Counted from the first letter of the stretch, positions 1 through 6,199 are shown. The stretch: 6,635 nt of DNA from Lysobacterales bacterium (GCA_015494035.1 WGBZ01000142.1:1-6635); one strand, 5' to 3'. Translations and numbers: made by a program. Notes: generated by a model from the sequence alone, not told the origin.

Positions 1-1
1 G

Positions 2-190
2 CACGTGATCGAGGGATTCGCCACGCCGCCTGGCCGCTTCGATAAACAGCGCCATTTGCTCCTTGACCGCCTGCTGGCCCAGGTATTCACCCAGTTTCTG
101 CGGGCGGATGGAGGCTTCAATCAGCGCTTCGGTGCGAGACTGGCTGAAACCATCAATGGCGCGTTCCTGGGGGTGGCTGAAATCATTCAT
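2..190 (-). CDS. ruvB: Holliday junction branch-migration ATPase RuvB, N-terminal fragment
   Basis: This is the first 63 codons of RuvB, the hexameric AAA+ motor that drives branch migration of Holliday junctions with RuvA in the cytoplasm. The gene runs off the left edge. Visible are the family N-terminus and the conserved stretch [12 protein letters not shown] (about residues 29-40), then [15 protein letters not shown]. This is the part that precedes the Walker A loop in RuvB, so the fragment ends just before the ATP-binding GPPGLGKT motif, which is not in the window. The ATG at 190-188 lies 12 bases after the ruvA stop. An AAGGG within the last ruvA codons is the nearest ribosome-binding-like sequence and is rather distant, so coupling to ruvA translation is likely. 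Identification is firm; completeness downstream cannot be judged. Confidence 0.95.
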   Translation of the reverse strand, partial: MNDFSHPQERAIDGFSQSRTEALIEASIRPQKLGEYLGQQAVKEQMALFIEAARRRGESLDHV

Positions 191-202
191 GGTGCGGACA
201 AC

Positions 203-802
203 TTACCCTTTTTTGCCTTGCTGCTGCAAGGCCAGGCGGATCAGGGTTTCGGCATTCTGGCCGTCTTTGGCCACCTTCTTGACCATGCGCTCGGCTTCGG
301 CGGCCTTGTAGCCCAGTGCCACCAGCGCGCTGACGGCCTCCTTTTCTGCCGATAATGGCATGCCGGACGGCGCCGTACCGGCAGCGGCGGTAAACACCGC
401 GTCATCCAGCCGGTCGCGCATTTCCACGATCAGGCGTTCGGCGGTTTTTTTGCCGATGCCGGGAATTTTGACCAGGCCGGCCACATCGCCGTGATGAATG
501 GCGGCGGCAAATTCGCTGGCGGTCATCACCGACAGGATCGCCAGCGCCGATTTCGCCCCGATGCCCGAGACTTTCAACAGGTTGCGAAACAGCTGCCGGT
601 GCGATTCTTTCAGAAAGCCGTACAGGATTTGTGCATCCTCTCGCACCAGGTGATGGGTGATGAGGGTGACTTTTTCACCGCTGTGCGGCAGTTCATAAAA
701 GACCGACAGCGGCGCCTCGATTTCATACCCCACGCCGTTCACATCCACCAGCACGGTGGGTGGTTCCTTCTGCAGCAAAATGCCGGAAATGCGACCGATC
801 AT
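203..802 (-). CDS. ruvA: Holliday junction branch-migration protein RuvA
   Basis: RuvA binds four-way junctions as a tetramer and loads RuvB rings. The product is 199 residues, the usual family length. The N-terminal OB-fold domain (about 1-62) begins MIGRISGILL and ends in HLVREDAQILYGF. Glu55 and Asp56 match the acidic-pin residues known from E. coli RuvA. Two helix-hairpin-helix motifs follow: VSGIGAK (78-84) and IPGIGKKTAERL (113-124). A linker leads to the C-terminal RuvB-binding domain (about 153-199), with ALGYKAAEAER. The reading frame stays open upstream to 904, but that part overlaps ruvC and lacks RuvA homology. The ATG at 802 is chosen because it gives the canonical N-terminus, follows the ruvC TGA by one base, and has GAGG about 8-10 bases upstream inside the ruvC end. 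Translational coupling to ruvC is likely. Confidence 0.97.
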   Translation of the reverse strand: MIGRISGILLQKEPPTVLVDVNGVGYEIEAPLSVFYELPHSGEKVTLITHHLVREDAQILYGFLKESHRQLFRNLLKVSGIGAKSALAILSVMTASEFAAAIHHGDVAGLVKIPGIGKKTAERLIVEMRDRLDDAVFTAAAGTAPSGMPLSAEKEAVSALVALGYKAAEAERMVKKVAKDGQNAETLIRLALQQQGKKG

Positions 803-803
803 G

Positions 804-1331
804 TCAACGCCTCGAGCCGTTGTGACGGTAATAACTGGAACCCAGATTAAGGCGCGAAATGGCCCAGCGGGTGTTGGCGTGGCACAGGGCCACGGCCAGG
901 GCATCGGCGCTGTCTGCCTGGATTTTACCCTGAATATTCAGCATCAGTCCGACCATAAACTGCACCTGGGTTTTGGCCGCCCCGCCCTTGCCCACCACGG
1001 CTTGCTTGATGGCCTTGGGGGCGTACTCAAACACCGGCAGGTTCTGGGCCACGGCGGCGCAAATGGCCGCGCCACGCGCCTGCCCCAGTTTTAGCGCCGA
1101 GGCGGCATTGCTGGCCATGAACACATTTTCAATGGCAAACTCATCCGGCCGGTGCTGGCTGATCAGTTCAGTCAGTGTTTCAAAAATCACTTTCAGCCGG
1201 TCGGGCAACTCGCCGTTGCCGCAGCGAATGGGTTGGTGGTGTACCACGCGGGATTGCTGCGGGCTGGCGTCGATAATGGCCACGCCAGTGATGCGCGAAC
1301 CCGGGTCAATGCCCATGATGCGGGCGTTCAT
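804..1331 (-). CDS. ruvC: Crossover junction endodeoxyribonuclease RuvC
   Basis: RuvC is the dimeric Holliday-junction resolvase that nicks opposite strands of a junction, using a retroviral-integrase/RNase H-like fold and two metal ions. Counting from the GTG at 1337, the four catalytic acids are Asp11 (in [11 protein letters not shown]), Glu70 (FAIENVF), and Asp142 and Asp145 ([13 protein letters not shown]). They are spaced exactly as Asp7/Glu66/Asp138/Asp141 of E. coli, so the enzyme should be active. The stretch [16 protein letters not shown] is the usual RuvC basic segment. I chose the ATG at 1331 (175 residues, starting [11 protein letters not shown]). The in-frame GTG two codons upstream (177 residues) is an equal alternative, because neither start has a clear Shine-Dalgarno sequence. 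The gene follows yebC by about 50 bases with no terminator and is followed by ruvA after one base. Confidence 0.97.
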   Translation of the reverse strand: MNARIMGIDPGSRITGVAIIDASPQQSRVVHHQPIRCGNGELPDRLKVIFETLTELISQHRPDEFAIENVFMASNAASALKLGQARGAAICAAVAQNLPVFEYAPKAIKQAVVGKGGAAKTQVQFMVGLMLNIQGKIQADSADALAVALCHANTRWAISRLNLGSSYYRHNGSRR

Positions 1332-1384
1332 GGACACAGGCTGGCCCGTGCCGGAGGAGAGTCAGGTGCCAGCAAGTACGGCAT

Positions 1385-2122
1385 TTATTCGTAAGCCTCT
1401 GCTGGAATGGCCGCGTTGTGGTAGACATTCTGGGTGTCATCCAGGTCTTCCAGCACGTCCAGAAACTTCAGGATCTTCTGTGCCGATTCCACATCCAGAT
1501 CCACCTCCAGACTGGCGCGCATGGTCACTTCCGACTCGGCCGGTTCCAGCCCGGCGGCGTTTAAGGCTTCCACCACGGCCACAAAATCCTGCGGAGTGGT
1601 GATGACCTCGATGGAGCCGTCTTCTTCGGTGACCACGTCTTCGGCACCGGCTTCCAGCGCCGCTTCCATGATGGCGTCTTCATCCGCGCCCGGGGCAAAA
1701 CTGACGACGCCAATCTTGTTGAACAGGTAACTGACCGAACCGTCCGTGCCCAGGTTGCCGCCGTGCTTGGAAAAGGCATGCCGCACTTCGGAAACGGTGC
1801 GGTTTTTGTTGTCGGTGACGCAGTCCACCAACACCGCGACCCCGCCGGGTGCATAGCCTTCGTAGGTGATTTCCTCGTAACTGACGCCTTCCAGCTCGCC
1901 AGTGGCTTTCTTGATGGCCCGTTCAACGGTGTCCTTGGGCATGTTGGCACTGGCCGCCTTGTCCAGGGCCAGGCGCAAGCGCGGGTTGGCTTCCGGGTCG
2001 CCACCGCCCTGACGCGCGGCCACGGTGATTTCGCGAATCAAACGGGTAAAAATCTTGCCACGCTTGGCATCCTGCGCCTTTTTGCGGTGCTGGATATTGG
2101 CCCACTTACTGTGTCCTGCCAT
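1385..2122 (-). CDS. yebC: YebC/PmpR/TACO1-family protein
   Basis: The 245-residue product is of standard length for this cytoplasmic family, described as DNA-binding regulators in some bacteria and, more recently, as translation factors that relieve ribosome stalling. It opens with the family signature [22 protein letters not shown] (the first 22 residues) and continues with [17 protein letters not shown] (60-76), EGYAPGG (88-94), TDNKNRT (103-109) and [14 protein letters not shown] (121-134). It ends with the DDTQNVYHN motif (228-236). The start is well set: AAGGAG lies 7 bases upstream of the ATG at 2122. It is the first gene of the apparent yebC-ruvC-ruvA-ruvB unit, an arrangement common in Gammaproteobacteria. 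In many relatives aspS lies next to yebC; here a spacer and accessory genes occupy that side. Confidence 0.96.
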   Translation of the reverse strand: MAGHSKWANIQHRKKAQDAKRGKIFTRLIREITVAARQGGGDPEANPRLRLALDKAASANMPKDTVERAIKKATGELEGVSYEEITYEGYAPGGVAVLVDCVTDNKNRTVSEVRHAFSKHGGNLGTDGSVSYLFNKIGVVSFAPGADEDAIMEAALEAGAEDVVTEEDGSIEVITTPQDFVAVVEALNAAGLEPAESEVTMRASLEVDLDVESAQKILKFLDVLEDLDDTQNVYHNAAIPAEAYE

Positions 2123-2151
2123 GAAATAACTCCTTCAAACCAAATGCTTTT

Positions 2152-2178
2152 ATTGTAACTGAAAAGCCTACTTGGGAA
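2152..2178 (-). promoter_or_regulatory. Possible promoter for the yebC-ruvCAB unit
   Basis: On the minus strand TACAAT (2157-2152, five of six matches to the sigma-70 -10 box) lies about 30 bases before the yebC ATG and just ahead of its ribosome-binding site. The best -35 candidate is TTCCCA (2178-2173), with a short 15-base spacer. The -10 box is plausible and the -35 box is weak. Position relative to the first gene of the unit is the main support. Confidence 0.35.
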
Positions 2179-2426
2179 GCTTTGATTGAATCAGGACTAA
2201 GCAGATTATGCCTGAAATGTTCGAGAACAAGGCGAAGTTCGCAGCTAATAGCGGGCTATTGGTAAGGAGTTCAACGCAGTTACCGGACATTCCAGGTGTG
2301 AGAAGCGAGTTCATGATTCGACCAGAGCGTCCCTTGCGTGGCTCCGGGCTCCTTGCCGGGCCGAATCGCAAAAAATCCAAAGGGAAACTGGCAAAGTGGC
2401 CCACCGGAAGAAGCAAAATGCCGTAG
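2168..2426. repeat. Intergenic stretch with palindromes, possible dispersed-repeat or mobile-element relic
   Basis: The spacer between yebC and the methyltransferase holds no convincing gene. Open frames exist on both strands (2208-2426 plus, 2168-2416 minus). Neither has a good ribosome-binding site, and the plus product is a low-complexity Arg/Lys/Pro-rich peptide. Two perfect palindromes stand out: TGTTC-GA-GAACA at 2218-2229 and AATAGC-GG-GCTATT at 2247-2260. The minus-strand reading includes NSPLLAANFALFSNISGI, which resembles, from memory and unchecked, short hypothetical peptides I associate with repeated intergenic elements near transposases. No terminal inverted repeats or target duplication were found, so the repeat assignment is an inference. 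Confidence 0.3.
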
Positions 2427-2456
2427 AATTTGAACTTTCACTAAGGTGCTCCACCC

Positions 2457-3590
2457 ATGGAACTGTCGCATTCATTAAGGCGCTTGCAAAAAAGCCTGAA
2501 AAGCCACCTGAGTCATTTTCAGGAACAAGGCGATTTACACGTTGTTGGGCTTAAAGAGGAGTTGGCAAAGTGGGTTCCTGAAATAGACGAGGACAAGTTT
2601 GTTAAAGCGTATTTGCACGATATTCTTCAGGCTTTACAGGACGCCCTGTCCTCCTCAATAGAAGATAGAAAAATCACGAGTCAACTGCTGGAGTCCGCAG
2701 TTGTTTATCTGGATCATCTCGCACACTGGCAAGATTCTGATAACTCCACCATAGGGGCCATCAGAGATGGTTCAATACCCTGGCATGAAATTAAACCTTT
2801 TGTTCGCGACTCTCAGGACTGGTACGCAGGTTTTTATGCAAAGCAAAATGAAAAATGCCGTTTACTTATGGAAGCCGACAGGCTAAAAATTGAGGAAGCC
2901 AGTCGGAGCAACAGCCAGCAATATGAAATTCCATTAGCCTTCAACCCGGAGAAACTTCGAATCCAGCAATGGTTTCGTAAGAAAGGAGTGGTTTCACTGG
3001 TAGAGTCGTTGCTTCCGGTATTGCAGCAAGTCTTACCGGAAACCCGCTTAAACTGGTTGGACATAGGCTGTGGTGCAGGGCGTTTGACCAATGCTGTTAA
3101 TCTGGAGCACTATGAACTTGACCGGTGGCAAGTGATTGGTTGTGATTTGCAGAAAGACCGAATCATAAAGGCCAATTTGATGGCGGCAAAAAACCGTCGC
3201 TATTTCGATTCATCCGTTGAAGCGCTGTTGGAAAGCGGGAGATTGAACAGCAACCAGATTGGACTGGTATCCATGTTCGAGTTTATCGAACACCTTGAAG
3301 ACCCATTAAAGGTTATCACTGGCTTTAGCCAGATGGGGTTGCCAGCCATTGTCATTGGAACGCCTTATAAACAAAGATTCGGTGCGCCTGTTTGTTTTCA
3401 TCCAGACCCTGTGCACCTGTGGGGCTTTTCCCGGAAAGCCGTTGAAAAAATGTTCATCAAAGCAGGATATCAAGTGTTTTACTCCAGTGTGGCCAGGATT
3501 GGTGCTTATCACAAAGGACTTAACTGGTTATCCATGGTGGCTTTATCTCCACAAGTGAAGTGTTTGGTGGCGGAGGAATTCAAAGCATAA
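2457..3590 (+). CDS. Class I SAM-dependent methyltransferase with helical N-terminal extension
   Basis: This 377-residue protein is predicted to transfer a methyl group from S-adenosylmethionine to an unknown acceptor. The catalytic domain is C-terminal. Motif I is LDIGCGAGRLTNAV (201-214). The acidic end of strand 2 is VIGCDLQKD (226-234, Asp230 likely contacting the SAM ribose). FEFIEHLEDP (274-283) is the motif IV-like region, with IVIGTPYKQRF after it. HPDPVHLWGFSRKAVEKMFIKAGY (315-338) matches the late segment common in Methyltransf_11/23-type enzymes. Residues 1 to about 180 are mostly helical and charged, with no domain I recognise. No signal peptide or membrane segment is seen. The ATG at 2457 is preceded by AAGGTG at 8 bases' spacing. 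The following exported-protein gene starts 111 bases downstream on the same strand with no terminator between, so co-transcription is possible. Substrate is unknown: glycan, lipid, small molecule and protein all remain open. Confidence 0.85.
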   Translation: MELSHSLRRLQKSLKSHLSHFQEQGDLHVVGLKEELAKWVPEIDEDKFVKAYLHDILQALQDALSSSIEDRKITSQLLESAVVYLDHLAHWQDSDNSTIGAIRDGSIPWHEIKPFVRDSQDWYAGFYAKQNEKCRLLMEADRLKIEEASRSNSQQYEIPLAFNPEKLRIQQWFRKKGVVSLVESLLPVLQQVLPETRLNWLDIGCGAGRLTNAVNLEHYELDRWQVIGCDLQKDRIIKANLMAAKNRRYFDSSVEALLESGRLNSNQIGLVSMFEFIEHLEDPLKVITGFSQMGLPAIVIGTPYKQRFGAPVCFHPDPVHLWGFSRKAVEKMFIKAGYQVFYSSVARIGAYHKGLNWLSMVALSPQVKCLVAEEFKA

Positions 3591-3690
3591 TCATGAAGCA
3601 GCTCAGGTGAAATAAAATCACATAAAAAAGAAAAAACAGTGACCGGCTCAGCTCGGATGATCGTCTTTACCTACACGAAGAAACTATTTA

Positions 3691-3695
3691 GAGGG
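3691..3695 (+). promoter_or_regulatory. Ribosome-binding site fixing the start of the six-cysteine exported protein
   Basis: GAGGG lies six bases before the ATG at 3702. It supports that start over the upstream in-frame GTG at 3639, which would put 21 non-hydrophobic residues before the signal peptide. Confidence 0.75.
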
Positions 3696-3701
3696 TATCT
3701 C

Positions 3702-4490
3702 ATGAAAAAGATTTATTTGTTATTCGGTCTGGCTGCTATCGGCTTTTCAGGGCTGGCAAGCGCGCAGTGTTCGGTTACCAACCTTAATGCCTGGAGTGTG
3801 GTTAATAATACTCCGACCTCTGAAAATGGGTTTGGCACATCTCTGGATGTGACGGCGGCAGCCGCTATGGCTGGCACAACATGTGGTCTTGATATTAAGA
3901 CTATTGTGACTAATTCAGGAGCAACAGGTGGTGACTCTGACAAACCTTACGTTATCGATGATTCACCAGCTGGTGAGTCACGATTCCGCGCAGCGTTTTG
4001 CGTTAATGCAAATAACATGACAATTCCAGGAACCGGCCAATTTCGAAAAGCGAAGTTCCATGTTGCCCAGTGTTCTGCTGGAACCTGTGAAGGCGGTAAC
4101 GTGACCGTTTGGCGGTTAGTCAATCTAGACACAACGGGTAATACCAATAATATTGGGATTGAATTCTGGGTTCGGGATGACAACTTGCCGGGAACAAACC
4201 CACGTTTGAAAAAGCGTAAGTTCAGTTTTGATATTCCAGACAACGCACCAACCCGGGTGGAGTATGACCTTAATATAGCCAATGGCACCATGGATGTTTG
4301 GGTAGATGGCGTGCAGCAAACGCTGCCTGCGGAGTTTTCTTCTCTCGCATTAACACCTTGGCAAGCTGGCATACAGCGGGCACGTCTTGGTTTTATTGAG
4401 CGTCGTTCATCAATTCCGGAAAATCAGCATTATTACATTGACGAATATGAAAGTCGCCGCCAAACATATATTGGTGGGACTTGTAACTAA
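3702..4490 (+). CDS. Exported six-cysteine protein of unknown family
   Basis: I do not recognise this 262-residue protein. It begins with a typical Sec signal peptide: Lys2-Lys3, a hydrophobic core LLFGLAAIGFSGL, and an Ala19-Ser20-Ala21 cleavage site, giving a mature protein starting QCSVTN. There is no lipobox cysteine, so it should be soluble in the periplasm or outside. Cysteines at 23, 61, 100, 124, 129 and 261 could form three disulfides, one possibly joining the two ends of the mature chain. The rest is rich in Asn, Thr, Gly and beta-type sequence. It includes VEYDLNIANGTMDVWVDGVQQ (187-207) and a late RARLGFIERR...YYIDEYESRR segment, reminiscent of a beta-sandwich (concanavalin-like) carbohydrate-binding fold. 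That fold is inference only, and no catalytic motif is visible. A strong terminator follows 21 bases after the stop. The gene lies between a methyltransferase and a sulfotransferase, which might hint at a modified or secreted product. Confidence 0.85.
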   Translation: MKKIYLLFGLAAIGFSGLASAQCSVTNLNAWSVVNNTPTSENGFGTSLDVTAAAAMAGTTCGLDIKTIVTNSGATGGDSDKPYVIDDSPAGESRFRAAFCVNANNMTIPGTGQFRKAKFHVAQCSAGTCEGGNVTVWRLVNLDTTGNTNNIGIEFWVRDDNLPGTNPRLKKRKFSFDIPDNAPTRVEYDLNIANGTMDVWVDGVQQTLPAEFSSLALTPWQAGIQRARLGFIERRSSIPENQHYYIDEYESRRQTYIGGTCN

Positions 4491-4511
4491 GTCAGTCAAA
4501 CAAAACCTAAC

Positions 4512-4539
4512 AAAGCCACCGTTTCGGTGGCTTTTTTTT
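4512..4539 (+). terminator. Intrinsic terminator after the six-cysteine exported protein gene
   Basis: GCCACCG (4515-4521) and CGGTGGC (4525-4531) form a perfect 7-bp stem with a TTT loop. It is followed by eight T (4532-4539) and preceded by AAA (4512-4514) that can extend the stem. This is a textbook Rho-independent terminator on the plus strand. Its T run ends only 15 bases before the ATG of the next gene. Confidence 0.93.
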
Positions 4540-4554
4540 CGCAAGCAGAAGACC

Positions 4555-5382
4555 ATGTCAGTCATAACGCTAAATGAAATTCTATCCGGGGATCTCCGCC
4601 CCGTGCTGCCGCCTAAATACAACCTCGTGTTTATCCATCAATACAAGTCATATGGCTCCACATTTTCTTACCTGTTAGCCAAGAATTACCGCCCTGAATC
4701 AATCATGCATATGAATGCAGACCAGCTGAACTCCAATCAACGATCCTGTTTGAGAAAGAATAACAAGCAATTCAGGGTGGTGTTCGGTCATTTGATGTTG
4801 CAAGACTGCCTTATTAAAGACAATGGCTGGGATAAAACGCTGGTGATCAGTCTGGTCAGGGAGCCGGTCAGCAGGATTGTCTCTTATTACAATTACATCC
4901 TGACAAAAAAGAATCACCAGTTGCATGAACAGATAAAAAGGATGAGCTTTTCCGAATTCATAAGATCAGGCTGTGCGGTAGACATTGAAAACGGGCAGAC
5001 AAAAAGATTGTCGGCCAGAAGGGAGAAAGAGCTCAGGGTAGATGAACAAGGAGAGGAAGATATTTTTTGTGAAATAAAAAATCGCGTTAGCCTGCTGTTG
5101 CCAGCAGAAGAGTTTGACTCGATTCTATTGGCTTTGAAGAAACACTTGGGGTGGACAGATATTTACTATAAGGTCAGGAATCGCTCACAGCCTCATATTA
5201 AGCCGCAAAATATTTCCAGCGAAGACCGATCTCTGATTTTCCAGAAAAACCAGCTGGATAAAAAGCTATATAGTCACGCCAATGAGGTTGCGCAGAGCTT
5301 GCTCAGAGAAAGCAAGATAACGACGACAGATAAGGTGGTTTTCAAATTCAAAAACCGGTTCTGGGGTTGGCTGGTTTCATGA
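4555..5382 (+). CDS. Sulfotransferase-like protein (Sulfotransfer_2-type)
   Basis: The 275-residue product resembles PAPS-dependent sulfotransferases, which move sulfate from 3'-phosphoadenosine-5'-phosphosulfate to hydroxyl or amino groups of glycans, lipids or small molecules. LVFIHQYKSYGSTFSYLL (24-41) sits where the 5'-phosphosulfate loop (usually like HIPKTGGTS) belongs. It keeps His28, Lys31, Gly34 and Thr36, but has Tyr30 for the usual Pro and Tyr33 for a Gly. SLVREPVSRIVSYYNYI (99-115) is a good 3'-phosphate-binding motif, with Arg102 and Ser110 at the standard eight-residue spacing. NGQTKRLSA (146-154) and FDSILLALKKHLGW (187-200), followed by KVRNRSQ, match the later conserved parts of this family. 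No signal peptide is seen. The ATG at 4555 gives the expected length and follows the terminator, but has only a weak AGAAGA ribosome site. The frame is open upstream to 4387 through the terminator, so a longer product starting at the ATG at 4447 cannot be fully excluded. Acceptor substrate is unknown. Confidence 0.82.
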   Translation: MSVITLNEILSGDLRPVLPPKYNLVFIHQYKSYGSTFSYLLAKNYRPESIMHMNADQLNSNQRSCLRKNNKQFRVVFGHLMLQDCLIKDNGWDKTLVISLVREPVSRIVSYYNYILTKKNHQLHEQIKRMSFSEFIRSGCAVDIENGQTKRLSARREKELRVDEQGEEDIFCEIKNRVSLLLPAEEFDSILLALKKHLGWTDIYYKVRNRSQPHIKPQNISSEDRSLIFQKNQLDKKLYSHANEVAQSLLRESKITTTDKVVFKFKNRFWGWLVS

Positions 5383-5410
5383 AGCCCTGGCAAGGTCTTG
5401 CCAGGGCTTT
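5383..5410 (+). terminator. Hairpin between convergent genes, likely terminator
   Basis: AGCCCTGGCAAG (5383-5394) and CTTGCCAGGGCT (5397-5408) are perfectly complementary 12-base arms separated by GT; in RNA the innermost pairs open to form the loop. TTTCATTT follows on the plus strand, a modest U tract. The hairpin begins one base after the sulfotransferase stop and ends 22 bases from the convergent gene's stop. It therefore probably terminates the plus-strand transcript and may also act on the minus-strand one, where the tail (TTCAT) is poorer. Confidence 0.75.
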
Positions 5411-5430
5411 CATTTGAGTTAAGGCTGTGC

Positions 5431-6144
5431 TCAGTTAACTGGAATTAAGGGGCTGACTGTCCGGATCGTGACGTGCTCAAAACAGTTAGTCGGTGGGGCT
5501 GGCGGGTTGTCAACCAGATGTTCCGTTCTAACTATCCATTTTACGTAAGACGCCCCAGTCAAATCTATGCTAGTCGTGGATTCCGCTAATGAATAACCGA
5601 TGTAGACGTCAGGCTCGTGGTTGTAGAGGACTGGCGTGGAGTTCTGATCCGCATAGTGCCTGCCCGTATTGGCGGTAATGGCCATAATGGTCTGGTCTGC
5701 AAAATAGGTTTTCAAACGTGTCTTACTGCGGGTATACGTAAAAATGGGTTGAGGCGGCCATGGACCTGCAAATGAGCCAACAAAAGATTTGCCAGATATT
5801 GTTGCTGTTGTCCCATTAATTTCAAATTGCCGCATTTGTTCAGGAAATAAATTTGTTGGCGCACAGAATTCTTCTCCAACGGTGGAATCCCATGCGGTTG
5901 CCGATTTATCTGAGACGGAATTGTTTTTTGAGTCAAAACGGTGAGTGGCTTGAGTAAAAGACAGCTTATCCAGCAGCCCTCTGCCTACATCGCTGGTCGC
6001 GATTTGCACGACTGTTCCGTCCTCGTAAACCTTCTGATAGAGTCCTTGCCCGACTTTGTTATAGCTTTCATTGATATTCTCAGCATGGGCAGAGCAGGTT
6101 ATCAACAGGGCGAGTATCAAACAATTAATAGCAGTAAACTTCAT
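5431..6144 (-). CDS. Exported protein of unknown family
   Basis: I do not recognise this 237-residue protein. It starts with a clear Sec signal peptide: MKFTAIN, a hydrophobic core CLILALLITC, and a cleavage site Ala19-His20-Ala21 before Glu22. The mature part has two cysteines, Cys94 (EEFCAPTN) and Cys221 (PTNCFEHV), which could form one disulfide. It has many Thr, Ser and aromatic residues and no transmembrane segment, suggesting a small soluble periplasmic or secreted beta-rich protein. Stretches such as YQKVYEDGTVVQIAT (36-50), GPWPPQPIFTYTRSKTRLKTYF (127-148) and VYIGYSLAESTTSIDLTG (180-197) match no motif I know. The second of two adjacent ATGs (6144) is chosen because AAGGAG lies six bases from it and only three from the first (6147). 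The open frame upstream to 6198 is the palindrome read as codons. It converges with the sulfotransferase gene, and no terminator was found between it and purA upstream. Confidence 0.8.
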   Translation of the reverse strand: MKFTAINCLILALLITCSAHAENINESYNKVGQGLYQKVYEDGTVVQIATSDVGRGLLDKLSFTQATHRFDSKNNSVSDKSATAWDSTVGEEFCAPTNLFPEQMRQFEINGTTATISGKSFVGSFAGPWPPQPIFTYTRSKTRLKTYFADQTIMAITANTGRHYADQNSTPVLYNHEPDVYIGYSLAESTTSIDLTGASYVKWIVRTEHLVDNPPAPPTNCFEHVTIRTVSPLIPVN

Positions 6145-6150
6145 CATGAT

Positions 6151-6156
6151 CTCCTT
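6151..6156 (-). promoter_or_regulatory. Ribosome-binding site of the minus-strand exported protein
   Basis: AAGGAG on the minus strand, six bases before the ATG at 6144. Its spacing favours that ATG over the one immediately upstream at 6147. Confidence 0.8.
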
Positions 6157-6164
6157 TTTGGGTG

Positions 6165-6199
6165 TGTGAACTGGTACAGAGTGTCTGTACCAGTTCACA
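6165..6199. promoter_or_regulatory. Perfect 35-base palindrome: operator or leader hairpin
   Basis: TGTGAACTGGTACAGA (6165-6180) and TCTGTACCAGTTCACA (6184-6199) are exact reverse complements of 16 bases around a GTG centre. It lies 8 bases upstream of the AAGGAG of the exported-protein gene. The absence of a T run on either side argues against a terminator. A symmetric site at this place could be a repressor/activator operator overlapping the transcription start, or, if transcribed, a very stable hairpin next to the ribosome site. The inner halves AACTGGT...ACCAGTT resemble half-sites of FadR-subfamily GntR regulators, although here they are further apart than in a typical FadR site. The symmetry is certain; its role is inferred. 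Confidence 0.7.

Noticed and set aside
203..904. Longer ruvA reading frame starting at 904
   Set aside because: The extra 34 residues overlap the ruvC coding region and do not resemble RuvA; the ATG at 802 gives the canonical N-terminus and length.
1340..1373. GCTGGC/GCCAGC inverted repeat between yebC and ruvC
   Set aside because: Only 6 bp with a 22-base loop and no T run; not distinguishable from chance in GC-rich DNA.
973..1602. Long plus-strand open frame opposite ruvC and yebC
   Set aside because: Antisense shadow of two well-conserved genes; its product has no recognisable motif and spans their intergenic gap.
1561..2004. Minus-strand open frame inside yebC in another frame
   Set aside because: Arg/Pro/Trp-rich composition typical of an out-of-frame reading of a GC-rich gene; yebC itself is unmistakable.
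2336..2363. GC-rich CCGGG repeats as a terminator in the yebC-methyltransferase spacer
   Set aside because: Pairing is interrupted by mismatches and no T run follows on either strand.
2208..2426. Small plus-strand open frame before the methyltransferase
   Set aside because: No ribosome-binding site, and a basic low-complexity product that spans palindromic DNA.
3585..3618. CATAAT and TAAAAT as possible -10 boxes for the six-cysteine gene
   Set aside because: Neither has a recognisable -35 box at 16-18 bases; AT-rich sequence makes such matches common.
3639..3701. GTG start upstream of the six-cysteine protein's signal peptide
   Set aside because: It would place 21 polar residues before a complete signal peptide; GAGGG at the right distance marks the ATG at 3702.
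6165..6199. Palindrome as the purA terminator
   Set aside because: The hairpin is perfect but neither strand has a T run after it (the minus strand continues CACCC then AAAAAGG), and it lies about 130 bases past the purA stop.
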